Source of the DNA: Gemmata massiliana
Lineage (GTDB): Bacteria; Planctomycetota; Planctomycetia; Gemmatales; Gemmataceae
Direction of reading: 5' to 3'
DNA length: 64,000 nucleotides
Assembly (NCBI RefSeq): GCF_901538265.1
Contig: NZ_LR593886.1
Location: 2,232,001-2,296,000 of the forward strand
A model generated the notes under the pieces. The model searched no databases and was not told the DNA's origin. It saw only the letters and a list, made by a program, of their open reading frames with translations. The position numbers and the translations under genes are program-made. Every line of letters begins with the position of its first letter. Positions within the stretch are counted from its first letter, which is position 1. Below are positions 43,632 to 53,187 of this stretch, piece after piece.

Positions 43632-45155
43632 TTACGCGGCCGGCGGCGCGGGCGGGGTTTCTTCCTTCGGTGTGGGCAGCACGAAGGACAGGAGCAGCGC
43701 GATCGCGTACACGGCCGCGCCGATGATCGCGGCGGCCTTGGCGACCTTCGCCGGGTTCCCCTCACCGCTGAGCATCGGCGCCAACAGTTCCGTGTTCAGG
43801 GTCGCGGCCATCGTACCGAGCATGCGGCCCCCCACGTTCGTTGCGAACCCGCTACCGGTGCCGCGCAGGTGAACCGGGAACACTTTGGGCAGGTACTCGC
43901 TCACGTAGCTGAACTGTGCGATCGTGACGAGCCCGCAGAGGAATATCGCCGCGGCGAAAATGGTGTACTCGCCCTGGTACAGTACGAGATACGTGATCGG
44001 GAACAGCACCACACCGGGCAACAGGAAGAGGCGGATCAGCACGCGACTGGCAACGTACAGGAGCAGGATCGCGAACAGGATGCGCCCAGTCAGACCACCG
44101 AGTTCCTGCCAGCGCTGGATGTTCCCGCGCGTCGCGTTGATCTCGTCGGTGATCGGCTTCTGCGCTTCGCGGAGCCCCTTTTCGGCTTTAGATTTTTCCT
44201 CGGACGCGGCTTTCTTGTCGCTCTCGCTTTCGGCCTTGGCGAGCTTTTCGTCGGCCGCTTTGACTTTCCCGGTCGCTGCCTTCACCGCAGGACCGTGTTC
44301 CTTCTTGATCGGATCGAGAACGGGCAGACCGGGTGTCATTTGGAGCGGCGTGAGTTGCAGCGCGCCGAACGCGGCCGCGTATCCACAAGCCGAGAGCAGA
44401 GTCGTCACGATGGTGGTTTTGCGGAGCCCCGGCGAGAATAGTTCCCCGAAGCTGGGGCGCTTCAGTGTGCCGGCCAGCTTCCGCTCTTTCCACACGCGAC
44501 TCTCGGGAACGAACGGCATCAGGAGCAGAATCAGCGCGCCGGGGATCAGCCCCGTCAGGAGCGTGTACCGCCACGCGGCCGGCGGGACCGGCAACCACGA
44601 TACCCCTTCGGGGTGCAATCGCATGAACGCGGCGATCTCGTTGAACACTTCGGTTACGAAGATGCCGCCGAGCGAGGCGCACGCGAGCGTCCACCCGATC
44701 ACCATCTCCCGCTGGCGCTTGTCGGTGAACAGTTCCGCCAACCAGGTGACCGCCGCGACCAGTTCCACGCACACGCCGATAAACGTGGTGCAGCGGAACA
44801 GGATCAGTTGCCACAACTCGGTGCTGTACGCGGCCGCGACCGGCGAGAGCGAGTACGCGAGGATGCTCCCGACCATCACCGTCTTGCGCCCGAGGCGGTC
44901 GATGAGCATCCCGCCGAGCAACCCGAACACGCCACCGGCCAGCGCCGCGATCCACAGCATCCGGCCCGACCACAGGCGCACCGCGTCGCTGTCCGGCGCC
45001 ACCTTCAGCAGTTCGGAAAGAGCCTGCGCCCCGATTACGGGGAACATGAGCAGTTCGTAGGTGTCGAAGAGGAAGCCGATGGCAGCGACGGTGACCACGA
45101 GCCAACGAGTAACGGCGGACAGACCGGCGATGGCGCCGGGAGGGGGGGACGACAC
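43632..45155 (-). CDS. MFS transporter with a coiled-coil insert (507 aa)
   Basis: The N-terminal half has six helices and the MFS signature [17 protein letters not shown], and resembles sugar or organic-acid porters ([13 protein letters not shown] after helix 6). Between helices 7 and 8, about residues 270-355 form a charged, Lys/Ala/Glu-rich insert ([35 protein letters not shown]) that should lie outside the membrane as a coiled coil. The C-terminal half includes [25 protein letters not shown], the second conserved MFS motif. The substrate is unknown. Confidence 0.9.
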   Translation of the reverse strand: MSSPPPGAIAGLSAVTRWLVVTVAAIGFLFDTYELLMFPVIGAQALSELLKVAPDSDAVRLWSGRMLWIAALAGGVFGLLGGMLIDRLGRKTVMVGSILAYSLSPVAAAYSTELWQLILFRCTTFIGVCVELVAAVTWLAELFTDKRQREMVIGWTLACASLGGIFVTEVFNEIAAFMRLHPEGVSWLPVPPAAWRYTLLTGLIPGALILLLMPFVPESRVWKERKLAGTLKRPSFGELFSPGLRKTTIVTTLLSACGYAAAFGALQLTPLQMTPGLPVLDPIKKEHGPAVKAATGKVKAADEKLAKAESESDKKAASEEKSKAEKGLREAQKPITDEINATRGNIQRWQELGGLTGRILFAILLLYVASRVLIRLFLLPGVVLFPITYLVLYQGEYTIFAAAIFLCGLVTIAQFSYVSEYLPKVFPVHLRGTGSGFATNVGGRMLGTMAATLNTELLAPMLSGEGNPAKVAKAAAIIGAAVYAIALLLSFVLPTPKEETPPAPPAA

Positions 45156-45393
45156 GAGCAGCCTCCGAGGAATCGGTTATGTCGGGTGTGTCGGGACTCG
45201 GGCACCAGTATGAGGGCGGGGGGTAGTAATGGTTCTGCGGGAGTCGACCGGTGTCCGACATACCCGACATACCCGCCGCACCCGATCGCGGCCAGCCCCT
45301 TGCGTTCCGGCGCGCGCGACGTAACCATGTCACCGTCCCGCCTCCAGTTACCCACCGGGACTTCTGGTCCTTACACTCTCACGGAGTTCAGTC

Positions 45394-46050
45394 ATGCGCA
45401 GTCCCCGCCTCTTCCGCGCCGTGCCGCTCGCGCTCGTCGCGCTCGTCCTCGCGCCGCAATTCGTTCGCGCCGATGATACCGAAGACTTCCTCAAGCCGGA
45501 GAACTGGGAGGGGCGCACCGACCTCTGGAAAGTTGACGCGAAGGCCAAGACCGTCGTCGGCGAAACCACCGAAGACCCGAAGTACAACACGTTCTTTTGC
45601 TCGAAGAAAAAATACAGCGACTTTGAACTCTCGTGCAAGGTCCAGCTCCGCGACGGCGTCGGCAACAGCGGCGTGCAGATCCGCAGCGAACTGTTCGACG
45701 CCAAGCTGTTCAAAGTGAAGGGGCCGCAAGTGGACGTGGGCAAGGGGTACTGGGGCAGCCTTTACGGTGAGGGCGTCGGCGGGATGATGAAGGCGTCCAG
45801 CCCGGACACGATCAAGAAAGCCGTGAAGGAGTCCGAGTTCAACGACTACCTCATTATCGCGAAGGGCACCAAGATCACGATCAAGATCAACGGTGAAGCG
45901 ATGGTTGACCAGGACTTCGCCAAGCTCCCGGGGAAGGACGCGAAGGACGCGCCGAAAGACGGCATCATCGCGTTCCAGGTCCACTCTGGCTATCCGAAGA
46001 TGCGCGTCGAGTTCAAGGACATCAAGTTCACGGATTTGTCGAAGAAGTGA
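45394..46050 (+). CDS. Secreted DUF1080 (3-keto-disaccharide hydrolase-like) protein (218 aa)
   Basis: A signal peptide (MRSPRLFRAVPLALVALVLAPQFVRAD) is followed by one concanavalin-like jelly-roll with KYNTFFCSKKKYSDFELSCKVQLRDGVGNSGVQIRSE, YWGSLYGEG, NDYLIIAKGTKITIKINGEAMVD and GIIAFQVHSGYPKMRVEFKDIKF. This is the DUF1080 pattern, very common in planctomycetes and linked to glycan breakdown outside the cytoplasm. GGAG precedes the ATG. A terminator follows at 46073. Confidence 0.92.
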   Translation: MRSPRLFRAVPLALVALVLAPQFVRADDTEDFLKPENWEGRTDLWKVDAKAKTVVGETTEDPKYNTFFCSKKKYSDFELSCKVQLRDGVGNSGVQIRSELFDAKLFKVKGPQVDVGKGYWGSLYGEGVGGMMKASSPDTIKKAVKESEFNDYLIIAKGTKITIKINGEAMVDQDFAKLPGKDAKDAPKDGIIAFQVHSGYPKMRVEFKDIKFTDLSKK

Positions 46051-46072
46051 GTGACGCGCGGTGAATGACGTG

Positions 46073-46110
46073 GGGCCGAGGCGCTAAGTGGCTTCGGTCC
46101 TCGTCTTTTT
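46073..46110 (+). terminator. Rho-independent terminator of the DUF1080 gene
   Basis: GGGCCGAGGC (46073-46082) pairs with GCTTCGGTCC (46091-46100) with two G-T pairs and an 8-base loop, followed by TCGTCTTTTT. Confidence 0.75.
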
Positions 46111-46211
46111 ACAGGCTTAATTCGCGGTGTGGTTGTGTTGAAGTGGCCGCAAATGAGCGGGTGAACCGTCCCGGAGTCGGGCGGGTGCGTGGCGGGTGGC
46201 AATCGCGCGCT

Positions 46212-46424
46212 TCAGGCCGGAGGTTCGGTGTCGTCCGTTTTCGTTGCGACTACCGGAGCCTTTGAGCCGTGAATCGCCTCGAACACCTCTTGGCGGTGAA
46301 CGGGCACGTCCTTCGGGGCTTCGATGCCGAGGCGCACCTTGTCCCCGCGGATCTCGACCACCGTGATAACGATGTCGTTGTTGATCACAATCGACTCGTT
46401 TTTTTTTCTGGACAGCACGAGCAT
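46212..46424 (-). CDS. csrA: Carbon storage regulator CsrA (70 aa)
   Basis: The protein matches CsrA along its length: MLVLSRKKNESIVINNDIVITVVEIRGDKVRLGIEAPKDVPVHRQEVFEAI. CsrA is a small RNA-binding dimer that blocks or stabilises mRNAs at GGA sites. The last 18 residues are a variable tail. The leader just before the ATG reads CACGGAAAG, which overlaps a GGA core with the ribosome site and could allow self-repression. The start of the gene contains a run of nine A residues (46399-46407) in codons 6-9. Confidence 0.95.
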   Translation of the reverse strand: MLVLSRKKNESIVINNDIVITVVEIRGDKVRLGIEAPKDVPVHRQEVFEAIHGSKAPVVATKTDDTEPPA

Positions 46425-46901
46425 TGGTGTCTATCTTTCCGTGAGTAATTCCAGGGTTGGTGCTATCAAAACACCACACCCAAATGCTCTGTTCCTCCGA
46501 GAGCGAACCCACACCTCCGCGGCCGAACAGCGGTTGTGGTGAACCGGTTTCGGCGTCCCTTCCCAGTACCCACGTCACGGGAAGGGTGCGGACCTGTTTA
46601 GGATTACACCTCTTTATGAGTGTAAACCTTCAGGCGCGCGCTCATCTAACTTCCACTGTAAAAGCGGGTAAGTTGCGCCGTCAAGGAGCAATGTGTCCAA
46701 GAACGACGGATTTTTTCATATTTCCGTTGACGGCGCGGTCCAGATGTGGATCGAGAGAAGAATACTAGAATATTGATCGGGCGCGTGAACTAACCATATT
46801 TGCTTGCGACTACAGTGGAAACAGATCGCACACGACTATTTTCTGATTCACAGGGAATTCGCCCGCCGCATTGACAAACGTGCGGGCTACTTTCCGCAAG
46901 A
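46425..46901. other. Intergenic region with several small palindromes
   Basis: A 477-base gap upstream of csrA, downstream of the HEAT-like gene. It contains an 8-base hairpin (CCCTTCCC at 46557-46564 with GGGAAGGG at 46579-46586), a 6-base hairpin at 46604-46625, and a 10-base perfect inverted repeat (GCGCCGTCAA at 46675-46684 with TTGACGGCGC at 46727-46736). No open frame looks coding; the csrA promoter should lie here. Confidence 0.55.
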
Positions 46902-47942
46902 TCATTTTTGAGGAAGTCCGCCGGCCGGAACGACCCCGTTGGGGGGCGTCACCGGGAGTTGCCGGTAGTACGTCGCGACGAACCGCACGGTCGGGTGAAC
47001 GTCGCCGTCGGTGACGCGCGCGATCCAGGCGGGGCAGGGGATCTTCCGCAGCGCCGCGACCTCGGCCATCACTCGCGCGGCCCCGGCGCGCACGGCCGGT
47101 TCGGGATCGCGGCTCAGGCGCTCCAACCACGGCTCCGGGTCCGCAACGTCGTTGTCGTACCGCAGGTCGAGGAGCAGTTTCAGCCGCTCGTTCGGGTCGG
47201 TGTGCGTGAGGCGCCGACCGAACGCGATGTCCACTTCGGAGCGTTCGCGGCCCACGAGCGCGTCGTAGCACACCTTGCGCACACCGGCGTCCGGGTCGTG
47301 GAGCCACCGGAACAGTTCCTCGTCGCCGAGCACTTGGTCCCCGTCGGAGTTGGCCGCGACCGCGAACAGGCTCGCGCCGCGAAGTTCGGGCTCCTTCGCC
47401 GACAGGAACGGAACGACTTCGGTCCGTAACCCGATCTCGGGGTGGATCGCGAGGCGCACCGCAGCGAGTCGCGATTCCAGGTCCGGGAGTTTCAGCCCTT
47501 CGGCCACGACCCCTCGGCAGCGATCCGCGTGCGCGCTACCGGTGCGCTTCAGGACGACGGGCACGAGCGTTAGTATCGCGCGCTTCCCGGCCTCGTTCGC
47601 GCTGGGGAACGCCTCAAGGACCGAGCCGCTGATGTTGACCGCCCGAGCGTCTTCGTCCGGGAGCGAGTTCAGGTGCTTGTCGAGTGCGGCCGTGGCCGCT
47701 GCGCGCGGGGCATCGTCGCCCGACTTCACGAAATCGATGAGTTGATCGAATCCCGGCGTGCCGTAGCCCACGAGTTGGTCGGCGAGTCGCGTGCGCTCTT
47801 CGTCGGTGGTCGCGCCGGCGAGCTGCCGGGCGGTGAGTTTTGCGCGAATGACGGAAGCGTTGAACCCAGCCCAAATACCGCCGACCACGACGACCAGCGC
47901 CAGCCCCCCGCCCGCGCGCACCATCCACTGCTTGCGTGTCAT
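46902..47942 (-). CDS. Membrane-anchored HEAT-repeat-like protein (346 aa)
   Basis: The N-terminus has one membrane helix (GGLALVVVVGGIWAGFNASVI). The rest is built of paired helices of the HEAT type, such as DAPRAAATAALDKHLNSL, LESRLAAVRLAIHPEIG, DPDAGVRKVCYDALVGRE and DPEPAVRAGAARVMAEVAAL. Such domains bind proteins; many planctomycete genes carry them. The function is not known. It is the first gene of a short leftward unit and no close neighbour suggests a partner. Confidence 0.72.
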   Translation of the reverse strand: MTRKQWMVRAGGGLALVVVVGGIWAGFNASVIRAKLTARQLAGATTDEERTRLADQLVGYGTPGFDQLIDFVKSGDDAPRAAATAALDKHLNSLPDEDARAVNISGSVLEAFPSANEAGKRAILTLVPVVLKRTGSAHADRCRGVVAEGLKLPDLESRLAAVRLAIHPEIGLRTEVVPFLSAKEPELRGASLFAVAANSDGDQVLGDEELFRWLHDPDAGVRKVCYDALVGRERSEVDIAFGRRLTHTDPNERLKLLLDLRYDNDVADPEPWLERLSRDPEPAVRAGAARVMAEVAALRKIPCPAWIARVTDGDVHPTVRFVATYYRQLPVTPPNGVVPAGGLPQK

Positions 47943-48233
47943 TTGCCGGTCCTCCTGACCTTCGCTGAACTTCCGCCGCGCTTCTCATCGTGGCCCGGTC
48001 ACTCGGAACCGGGGTGACAAAGCGAAGAACGGCCGCGCCGGTAAGCTGCGCTCGCGGCGGGAGGGTAACCCGTTTACTCGCGCCGCGGCAAGGGCAACCG
48101 GACTGGGTAACCAGAATTGTTCATGATCGCGGTCGCGCCGGTTCGATCCTTTATGACGTATCGCGCGGTCCTCCCTTTGGTGGTTCGGCCCCCAACCGAC
48201 CCGTGCCGCGCGCCATCACGGACGAGGTGCCCA

Positions 48234-48992
48234 ATGACCGGACCTGCGAAGGTACTGGGCGTGCTGTTGGGTGGTACGGTGGCGGGAGTGGTGCAGGCCG
48301 CGCCCCCCGCGTCTACGTCTGACGATCCCGGGGCTCCGGCCCCCGCAATGCCGGCCGCGATGCCGGCGGCCCTTCCGAACACCGCCGGCGCGGTCCGCGT
48401 GAACCTCGCCGACATCGTGCACGCGGACTACCGCGACGCCGTCATGAAGGTGGTGCAGAAGCCGACCGTGTCCACTCGCGCGAGTGCCCCGGACGTCATC
48501 TGCACGGTTTCGATGTACGAGTGGTTGTTCGACCACCCGGACCGCGTGGCGGCGGCGTGGCACCGGATGAAGGTGCCGGCCGTGCCCATTTCCGATGCTG
48601 GGAACGGGCTGTTTGCCTGGACCGACGAGCACGGTAGCGAGGTCGTGTGGCGCACGGTCGGTACGTTCCAGGACGGCCGCGTGTGGTACGCCACGGGCAA
48701 AGTGAAGCCCGGCGCTGCCGCTCCCGCCGTTCCGGTGAAGGCGGTCGCGATCCTCACGCACCCGCGGAAGGCGACAAAGGACGGTGTCGCGTCGTTCAGC
48801 ACCAGCGTGCAGGTGTTCCTCGTCAGCGACAGTAAGGCCGCGACTCTGGCGCTGCGGCTAATCGGACCGGCCGCTCCCCGCGTGGCAGAGCAGGGTGCGG
48901 AGCAGTTCCTGGAGTTCTTCAACGGCATCGCGGACTACGTGCAGAAGAACCCGACGAAGGCCGACGCGCTGCTCGCCCCCGCGAAGAAGTAA
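48234..48992 (+). CDS. Exported protein of unknown function (252 aa)
   Basis: The ATG at 48234 has GAGG upstream and gives a signal peptide (MTGPAKVLGVLLGGTVAGVVQAAP), then an Ala/Pro-rich linker and a domain starting at about residue 55 (VNLADIVHADYRDAVMKVVQKPTVSTRASAPDVICTVSMYEWLFDHPDRVAAAWHRM). The C-terminal half (VVWRTVGTFQDGRVWYATGKVKPG to ATLALRLIGPAAPR) suggests a lipid-binding-type fold, but I cannot name the family. An in-frame start at 48117 would replace the signal peptide by unlikely sequence. Confidence 0.75.
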   Translation: MTGPAKVLGVLLGGTVAGVVQAAPPASTSDDPGAPAPAMPAAMPAALPNTAGAVRVNLADIVHADYRDAVMKVVQKPTVSTRASAPDVICTVSMYEWLFDHPDRVAAAWHRMKVPAVPISDAGNGLFAWTDEHGSEVVWRTVGTFQDGRVWYATGKVKPGAAAPAVPVKAVAILTHPRKATKDGVASFSTSVQVFLVSDSKAATLALRLIGPAAPRVAEQGAEQFLEFFNGIADYVQKNPTKADALLAPAKK

Positions 48993-49007
48993 CCGCAATT
49001 CCAATAG

Positions 49008-49032
49008 GGCCACAGGGTTTCCGCCTGTGGCC
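49008..49032. terminator. Bidirectional terminator hairpin between convergent genes
   Basis: GGCCACAGG (49008-49016) pairs perfectly with CCTGTGGCC (49024-49032) around a 7-base loop, midway between the exported protein gene and the ECF-WD40 gene. Confidence 0.55.
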
Positions 49033-49047
49033 TCCTTAGCGTTCGGG

Positions 49048-51000
49048 TCACTTCGCCTTCATAAGATCAGCGAGCGACCACACCTTCACCGCGTCCCGGC
49101 CGACCGTCAGCAGCCGTGTCCCGTCCGGCGAGAACTGCGTCGCGTACACCCACCCTTTGTGCGCCGGGACCACCGCTCGTAGTCTCCCGCTGCCGAACGG
49201 GATCAGGCGAACCGTTCCGTCCCGGCAGGCGAGTGCCAGGGCACTGCCGTCGGGTGCCCACGCTACCTGCTCGACCCCGCCGAGGTCCACCGGGCCGGTC
49301 GGCATCCCAGCCGTCAGTCCGATATCGAGGTAGCCGTGTGGTTGTGGGTTAATCTGCTTGACCTGGACCAACAGACTCTGGCCGTCCACCCCGCCGGCGG
49401 CCGCGACGTGCTTGCCATCCGGGGAGAACGCGATCGACGCGCAACCCGGCGGTCGGTTGGACGACCACCCGCTTGCTGTCTCGCCGGTTTTGGGGTTGTA
49501 GAAGCGAACACCAGTTCGGTCGTCGGTTACCGCTACGGCCCCGGTCGGGTGGAACGCCACGCACCGGATGGGCCGCTCGGTGCGGAGGGAGAGTACGAAG
49601 ATCCCCTTCGCCCGGTCCCACACCCGTAGGTAGCGGTCGGCGCAGGCGGCCACGAGCAGTTTCCCGTCCGGTGAGTAGGACAGACCCGTTACCGACCCGA
49701 CGAAACCGCTCGGGCTGTTGTCGGTCCTGCCGAGTTGGAACGATCGGTCGGGTGGCGGCTCCGCGGCGGGTATCGGCGCCGCGTCGAGATCCGGCCCTAA
49801 TTTGGCCCGCGGTTTCTCTTCCCCCCAATCCCACTCCTCCACGAAGAACTCGGCCGATCCGGACTTGGCCCGCATCCCGCCCGCGGCGACCGCCTTCCCG
49901 TCTGGGCGGACGGCGAGTGTCGGGCAGCCGGTGTCGTAGCCGGTGGCCGAGCCGCGGAAGGTGTGGACGACGGCTCCGGTGGCCGCGTCCCATACCCGCA
50001 CTTCGCCCATCCGAGGGTTCCCTTTCACTCGGGTGGAACCCGCAGTGAGGACGTGTTTGCCGTCCGGCGCCCACACTCCGGCCGTGGCGGACGGTTGGTC
50101 GGGATCGTCGGGGTCGGTGCTCAGCGAGGCCGACCACACCGACCCGTCTGTCTGGCGCTCGGCTCCCAAACCCGGTGGCTCGGGGGCCGGTTCACTTCCC
50201 GGTCGGGATACGACGGCGACTGCCAGTCCGACGGCGCAAATCGTTACGGCGGCCACTACCGCCCACCGATAGCCGACGGTCGGCCCGACCGCCCACCCCG
50301 CGAGCCGACCGGCCACCGGAGAAGCGGCGTCGCCCCGCGCCGCAGCGAGAACGGCTTCGCTCAGGTGGGGCGGCACCGCGCCGGCCCCGCCGGACTGACC
50401 GGCCAGCCCGAGGAGTACCGCCGGGGCCAGCCCGCGGGCCTCCAGTCGCACCCGGAGTCTGGCCCGTGCCCGCTCCAGCCGGCCCTTCACCGACCCCACC
50501 GACCAGCCGAGCCGGGTAGCCGCTTCTGCATGTGACAGGCCCTGCACCCCGCATAGCACGATCGCCGTCCGGTACGCGATGGGCAGCACCTGGATTTCCT
50601 CGTCTACAGCGGCGAGCAACTCCCGGGCGGTCATACGGTCCAGCGGGTCGTCTGGGACAAGGGGTTCGTTCGGCAGAGGTGTGGGGAGCCGCTCGGCTCG
50701 CCGCGCAAGCAGAGCGAGGCGGTAGGCAGTGCGGTGCAGCCACCCGGCCAGCGCGTCGGCCCGGCGGACGGCGGCTGCGTGGCGGACGAGTGCGAGGAAC
50801 GTTGCCTGGAACACATCCTCGGCGGCCGGGCTGTGACGGGTTCCGCTGCGCGCGACCCGCCAGACGAGCGGGCCGTACCGCCGGACGAGTTCGGCAAACG
50901 CCGCTCCGTCAGCGGAGGCGACGAACCGACCGAGGAGTTCGGCATCCGAGGTGTGGGCAACCGAGAGGCGTGCTACGATCACATCGACTGGAATCTTCAC
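49048..51000 (-). CDS. ECF sigma factor fused to a membrane helix and WD40 propeller (650 aa)
   Basis: Residues 1-170 are an ECF sigma factor: region 2 (DGAAFAELVRRYGPLVWRVARS, AEDVFQATFLALVRHA, LAGWLHRTAYRLAL) and region 4 (LPIAYRTAIVLCGVQGLSHAEAATRLGWSVGSVKGRLERARARLR). A membrane helix lies at about 245-263 (WAVVAAVTICAVGLAVAVV). The rest has WD40-like repeats (SYSPDGKLLVAACADRYLRVWDRA, AFSPDGKHVAAAGG, QFSPDGTRLLTVGRDAVKVWSLADL). Such fusions are known among planctomycete ECF groups. The propeller outside the membrane may sense a signal that frees or activates the cytosolic sigma part. Confidence 0.9.
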   Translation of the reverse strand: MKIPVDVIVARLSVAHTSDAELLGRFVASADGAAFAELVRRYGPLVWRVARSGTRHSPAAEDVFQATFLALVRHAAAVRRADALAGWLHRTAYRLALLARRAERLPTPLPNEPLVPDDPLDRMTARELLAAVDEEIQVLPIAYRTAIVLCGVQGLSHAEAATRLGWSVGSVKGRLERARARLRVRLEARGLAPAVLLGLAGQSGGAGAVPPHLSEAVLAAARGDAASPVAGRLAGWAVGPTVGYRWAVVAAVTICAVGLAVAVVSRPGSEPAPEPPGLGAERQTDGSVWSASLSTDPDDPDQPSATAGVWAPDGKHVLTAGSTRVKGNPRMGEVRVWDAATGAVVHTFRGSATGYDTGCPTLAVRPDGKAVAAGGMRAKSGSAEFFVEEWDWGEEKPRAKLGPDLDAAPIPAAEPPPDRSFQLGRTDNSPSGFVGSVTGLSYSPDGKLLVAACADRYLRVWDRAKGIFVLSLRTERPIRCVAFHPTGAVAVTDDRTGVRFYNPKTGETASGWSSNRPPGCASIAFSPDGKHVAAAGGVDGQSLLVQVKQINPQPHGYLDIGLTAGMPTGPVDLGGVEQVAWAPDGSALALACRDGTVRLIPFGSGRLRAVVPAHKGWVYATQFSPDGTRLLTVGRDAVKVWSLADLMKAK

Positions 51001-51276
51001 GTCAAATCATCCGTGAGTGCGGGGCATCCATCCTGTTAGAGTCGTGTCGCTGCCCGACGGCACGGTTTTTTGTCTGATCTGTGTGCTGTGGGTGGTTCGA
51101 GGACATTAAGGCTGCCGTTTTTCGCTGAACTGTTGGCCGTAGTGCGTGCTACTCCACCGTGCTTTCGAGTTGCGTCCTCCACTCAGGGAATAAAATGGGC
51201 GAAAGTGGTTTTACTTTGAACTACTCTGTCTGTATCTTCGTATTGAGGGTTATTGATTGCTCGCGGAGGTCATACG

Positions 51277-52194
51277 GTGTCCAAGCATCATCCGAAGTCG
51301 CCGCGCGGGTTCACGCTGATTGAACTGCTGGTCGTGATTGCCATCATCGCGATCCTCATCGGGTTGCTTTTGCCGGCCGTGCAGAAGGTTCGCGAAGCCG
51401 CGGCCCGGATGAAGTGTCAGAACAACTTGAAGCAAATCGGCCTCGCGATGCACAGCTACCACTCGCGGATGGAGCGGTTCCCGGCGGGGTTCAGCTCCGG
51501 CGCCGCTTCGACCAACGGTGACGGCACCGGGCCGGGCTGGGGGTGGGCCGCGGTACTGCTCCCCGATTTGGAGCAAGACAACCTCGCACGCACCATCAAC
51601 TACAGCCTGGACATTCGCGATTCCGCCAATGCATCGGCGCGCGTGCGGCCGATCCCAGTCTTCCTGTGCCCGTCGGATAACCCGACTTCGCCGACGTTCA
51701 ACGTGGTGGACGAGAGCGGCACCGTGCTAACGACGGTTGCGTTCGCCAATTACGTCGGTGTGGGCGGCACGTTCGAGGTAACGGGGTACCCGGACACGGC
51801 TAACGGCGTGCTGTACCGCAACAGCAAGGTTCGCGCGGGCGACATCACCGACGGCCTGAGTAACACGCTCATGGTCGGTGAGCGCGGGAGCAAGCGGTCG
51901 CCGCAAACGACGTGGGTGGGCGCGGTGACCGGGTGCTCGAATCCCCCGGTGAATCCGACCTACGACTTCGAGGGGCCGCCGACGCTGTGCCTGACGAACA
52001 CGGGGGAAGCGGTCGACGGTCGCGTTCCGAACAACGCGCTCGATCACGTCGAAGATTCCAACAGTAACCACACGCAGGGCGTGAACTTCCTCCTGTGCGA
52101 CGGGTCCGTGCGGGTCATCCAGAATACCGTCAACCCGGTGACCTGGGAGCGGCTCGGAACCCGCGCGGGTGGGGAAGTGATTGGGGATTATTGA
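51277..52194 (+). CDS. DUF1559 type IV pilin-like (pseudopilin) protein (305 aa)
   Basis: GGAGG at 51265-51269 supports a GTG start at 51277. The prepilin signal is [55 protein letters not shown], where a peptidase cuts before the Phe. The C-terminal part has the DUF1559 marks [14 protein letters not shown] [19 protein letters not shown] and [17 protein letters not shown]. This family is greatly expanded in planctomycetes and thought to build surface filaments or secretion pseudopili. Confidence 0.94.
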   Translation: MSKHHPKSPRGFTLIELLVVIAIIAILIGLLLPAVQKVREAAARMKCQNNLKQIGLAMHSYHSRMERFPAGFSSGAASTNGDGTGPGWGWAAVLLPDLEQDNLARTINYSLDIRDSANASARVRPIPVFLCPSDNPTSPTFNVVDESGTVLTTVAFANYVGVGGTFEVTGYPDTANGVLYRNSKVRAGDITDGLSNTLMVGERGSKRSPQTTWVGAVTGCSNPPVNPTYDFEGPPTLCLTNTGEAVDGRVPNNALDHVEDSNSNHTQGVNFLLCDGSVRVIQNTVNPVTWERLGTRAGGEVIGDY

Positions 52195-52201
52195 GCCATC
52201 T

Positions 52202-53185
52202 ATGACCACAGATACTGCCATGTCTTCGCGCCGCGGATGGGTTCGCGGCGCGGCTTTTCTCCTGCCTGTTATTCTCGTCGGTGCTGGCGTGTGGCTGCTG
52301 TGGCCACGCGGTCAGGAGCGCGTCAGCTTAAGTGCGGGCGGGAGCGTTCGCGTGATCGCGGTGTCGCCGGACGGGGCACTGATTGCCGCTGCGGGTGAAG
52401 ACAAAGTGATCCGCGTGTGGGATGCGGGGGCGACCACCACGAAGTTCACACTCGAAGGCCACACGGGTAAGGTGTTCGGCCTCGCCTTTTCCCCCGACTC
52501 CAAAACACTGAGTTCCTGCGGCGACGACCGCACTGTGCGCCTGTGGGACGCGGCGACGGGAGCGCCCGGCACGGTCATTAACGCTTCGGACGCGACCGTT
52601 GAATGTGTCGCGTTCGCGCCTGATGGCAAAACACTGGCTTCGGCGGGTGGCGATCACATCGTTCGTCTGTGGACCGTGCCGGACGGGAAACCGATTCGCA
52701 CCTTGAAGGGCCACACGCGACGGATTCACGCGCTCGTGTTTGCGGACAGCAAGACGCTGGCTTCCGCGGGTGAGGATGGCGGTGTGCGATTGTGGAACTG
52801 GTCGGCCGGTGCGCTAATCGGTCCGTTGCCCGTTGAGAAGCACCGCGTGTACGCTTTGGCCGTCTCCGCGGACGGTAAAACGCTCGCGGCGGCTGCTACG
52901 GGCGGCACGCGGTGGTGGACACTGGCCGACAAATCCGAGCGCCCGAAATTGGCCAGCGCCGGCGGCACGCGGGCAGTCGCGTTCGATCGCGACGGTAAGT
53001 TCCTGGCTACCGGCCACGAAGACGGTACCGTGAAATTGTGGGCCGCGGCCGACGGTGCGGAAGTGAAGACGCTGACCGGCCACCGCGGCGCCGTGTTCGG
53101 CGTGGGGTTCACCCCGGACGGCAAGACGCTCGTCTCTGCGGGCAGCGACGGCACCGTGAAACTGTGGGACATACCGGTGAAGTGA
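52202..53185 (+). CDS. Membrane-anchored WD40 repeat protein (327 aa)
   Basis: The start at 52202 follows the DUF1559 stop by seven bases; an in-frame start at 52220 is possible. One membrane helix (AAFLLPVILVGAGVWLLW) is followed by about seven WD40 units, for example VSPDGALIAAAGEDKVIRVWD, FSPDSKTLSSCGDDRTVRLWD, FAPDGKTLASAGGDHIVRLWT and FTPDGKTLVSAGSDGTVKLWD. Together they make one closed propeller that probably lies outside the cytoplasm. The close spacing suggests co-transcription with the pilin-like gene. Confidence 0.88.
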   Translation: MTTDTAMSSRRGWVRGAAFLLPVILVGAGVWLLWPRGQERVSLSAGGSVRVIAVSPDGALIAAAGEDKVIRVWDAGATTTKFTLEGHTGKVFGLAFSPDSKTLSSCGDDRTVRLWDAATGAPGTVINASDATVECVAFAPDGKTLASAGGDHIVRLWTVPDGKPIRTLKGHTRRIHALVFADSKTLASAGEDGGVRLWNWSAGALIGPLPVEKHRVYALAVSADGKTLAAAATGGTRWWTLADKSERPKLASAGGTRAVAFDRDGKFLATGHEDGTVKLWAAADGAEVKTLTGHRGAVFGVGFTPDGKTLVSAGSDGTVKLWDIPVK

Positions 53186-53187
53186 CG

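Noticed and set aside
46457..46768. Open frame of 103 codons upstream of csrA
   Set aside because: No ribosome site, mixed composition and several small palindromes inside it; it reads like non-coding sequence.
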